Positions 62,207 through 64,000 of a stretch of 64,000 nucleotides of DNA are shown here, piece after piece (within the stretch, counting starts at the first letter, position 1; the number at the start of each line of letters is the position of its first letter). The DNA is from Phymatolithon calcareum (taxonomy: Eukaryota; Rhodophyta; Florideophyceae; Hapalidiales), in the NCBI GenBank assembly GCA_977006965.1, contig OZ345382.1:1364001-1428000 (forward strand), given 5' to 3'. A program made the translations under genes and the position numbers. The notes under the pieces were generated by a model that saw only the letters and a list, made by a program, of their open reading frames with translations, made no database searches and was not told the origin of the DNA.

Positions 62207-63767
62207 TTCGAGGAGCAGTATAAGGGTGAAAAAAAAATTTCGAAAATAGTTTGACCTCACAGCTCGAACCTACCCAACTTTATACTGCTGAATCCCGTAT
62301 AGTATGGCCATTTAAAAACTATTCTGACACGTATCCCGCCAGTTGAAAATCAGCAAAAGTGCGTTTTTTAGTGATATACTGCTGAATTTGAGGCGTGGTA
62401 TAAGTATTGTAACATTTTTGTTTTCTTTTGATAAAGAAACAGCATAAAAGTCTTCCGACAGGTTATTGCAACCATGTCAATGAAATTTGGATTAGAATTT
62501 TTTACGAGGGGTGTACCGCGCTCTATATTTCTAATGGCGACCTCGTGTTATACTGTTTTGCACATTTGGTATATCAACGCACCTTCATGAATCGCCAGGA
62601 GTTTTCGCAACTATTGATGATCTTCGAATTGGGGGTGCATATGATAACAACGCGAGTGTATCAGAACAGCGCCCGAAAGCACGACAACACCGGCACGGGT
62701 GATGGATGCTTGGGTCTCGTGCAAGTTCTGATTGACACCAAGTCCCGAAGCTCCGTGCGTTGCCACGGTGTGGAACACGGAGCATGATTGTGGCCCAGGT
62801 CTTCCCTCTTTTTTATGTGCTCCTAATAACGTAACGTAGCACTAAGTAAAATATCCCAAAAACTGTGCTTCGCACAGTAAGCTCAATTTTTTCTATTTCA
62901 TAGATAAGACCAGAAAACGGGATTTCCCGCAACTCCCAGCCGATTTAGCCATTTTGAGGCGACCAGATTTCGCATCATTTAATGATATCACTGCTCCGTA
63001 CTGTTGCACTCTCAGGGTCGGCAAGATAGTCGACACTCGCTCTCTCCCCAATTGTGGGTTTCTTGAGATGCGATTAATACGTGTGTGGGAGTTTCGTAAG
63101 ACAAACTTGATATTTCAGTAGGGGCGCACGACATCATCGAGGATACGCTGCAAATTATATACTGCTCTCGTCCATGGCAGAGAAATCGGCTCTTAAAGTT
63201 TTCGCTATTTTAGTGAGGGCGTTTCGTGAAATCGTTCACGAAAAGGGCGAAGAAAGCGGAACGCCTGTTACGTGCAGCAAATATGATATCTTTTTTGACG
63301 ACGAGGACTAGGAAAACGAGAGACAGTCCTGCGAAATAAGCATTATGCATAATACAGGCTCTATGGGCCAATTATGATGAGATTCCGTCAAAGAGCCCCT
63401 TAGTTCATAGGAAGAAGAGCAATTTGGAAGACGTTCTTCTCCACATCTACTTACAGTTTGCAATACGAAACATAATTTCCTGTAAAGGCCATGCGCTGGA
63501 GAGATCGATATTTCCCGCAACCCCTTGGCAAATCCGGATCCGTAACTTTTCGTATCATACCATGGTTTTGTACATGAGTACGTTGCTCACGTCCCAGCAA
63601 TAACATTCCATACGTATGGTCCAGCAGTTCACGCTCTCGGCGATAGATATTCATGATCCGCAAAATCTATCTGCTTATTGCGCAGGTCGATAAAAATTAT
63701 CAGCTCCCTCAAAAAGTAGTAAAAGCAAAATTACCTCAATTTTCGATATTTCCCGCATCCCCCTGAG

Positions 63768-64000
63768 ATCTCCTGAAGCGTTACATCACTCAATAGATCA
63801 TGAGTTTTTGGTTCTCTGCTAGGGACCGCACGTTGCTCTATAAATCGAGCTTCTCCTAAACTGTTATGTGGAGAGCACAAAACTATGTTTATTGCGTGTG
63901 CACGTTAAAACGAGAGTACACTGTTACGCCAAGTCAGTACTGCCTTTTCAAATTTGTGAAATCCGAGTCGATTTGTATTTTATTTTTCTCAGGACGGGTT
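63768..64000 (+). repeat. Repeat shared with 38542-39113 (truncated by window end)
   Basis: Matches the 38.5-kb repeat but lacks the 325-bp retroposon found there, so it represents the empty site. Confidence 0.8.

Larger units (their letters stand above)
61367..64000. other. Gene-poor right end with repeated motifs
   Basis: No credible gene; a frame at 62428-62787 has no known motif. Two weak inverted ends (CAGGGAGCTGCGGGAAATGTCG ~61462 and CGATATTTCCCGCATCCCCC ~63742) may bound a ~2.3-kb hAT-like element. TTTCCCGCA recurs at ~62925 and ~63509, and TATACTG motifs recur between 62170 and 63165. 63768-64000 repeats 38542-39113. Confidence 0.45.

Overview
The window is nuclear DNA of a photosynthetic eukaryote, most likely a red alga (inference). 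Three points support this. (1) Several proteins look plastid-targeted, and their N-termini carry a phenylalanine within the first five residues (MBB1-like MPFVAP, bS21 MNAFAP, acyltransferase MRTAFA), as is typical of red-algal and glaucophyte transit peptides. (2) Genes are compact and almost intronless; only GOT1 and bS21 show one short GT-AG intron each. (3) Gene islands are GC-rich and sit in a sea of decayed transposons. No bacterial, organellar or CRISPR features were seen.

Layout. 1-10.5 kb is transposon graveyard: a decayed Ty1/copia element with its 3' LTR, a LINE reverse-transcriptase remnant, a TTAA/CCCTTT inverted-repeat element, a solo LTR of the same copia family with a 5-bp target duplication, and palindromes. 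10.5-16.2 kb is a dense gene island: a 37-residue secreted peptide (copy 1), dolichol kinase, an MBB1/HCF107-like HAT-repeat protein, and GOT1 on the other side of a shared promoter. 16.2-24.6 kb holds a Sel1-repeat protein, peptide copy 2 and a PH-domain protein kinase. 24.6-30 kb holds a hAT element with perfect 8-bp target duplications and a STRAP (WD40) pseudogene. 30.5-37.6 kb and 45.6-52.6 kb are two direct copies of a ~7 kb segment, each carrying one very large NB-ARC/WD40 (NLR-like) gene. Between them lie plastid bS21, a plastid acyltransferase (plsC type), a SHAQKYF-type MYB factor and peptide copy 3. 52.6-64 kb is transposons again: a long hairpin, a Harbinger-like element, a pogo-like element, two MULEs with perfect 9-bp target duplications, a further CAGGGG-ended element, and repeats shared with 38-39 kb.

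Functionally the host genes are ordinary housekeeping and plastid genes (lipid, glycosylation, secretory traffic, plastid translation and RNA stability). The accessory interest lies in two families. One is a set of three dispersed genes encoding essentially the same secreted micropeptide: the predicted mature 19 residues are identical while the codons differ. The other is a duplicated pair of STAND NTPases with ~12 WD40 repeats. Their differences in the propeller concentrate at the positions that vary in fungal HNWD recognition proteins, which suggests an algal non-self recognition or regulated cell-death system.
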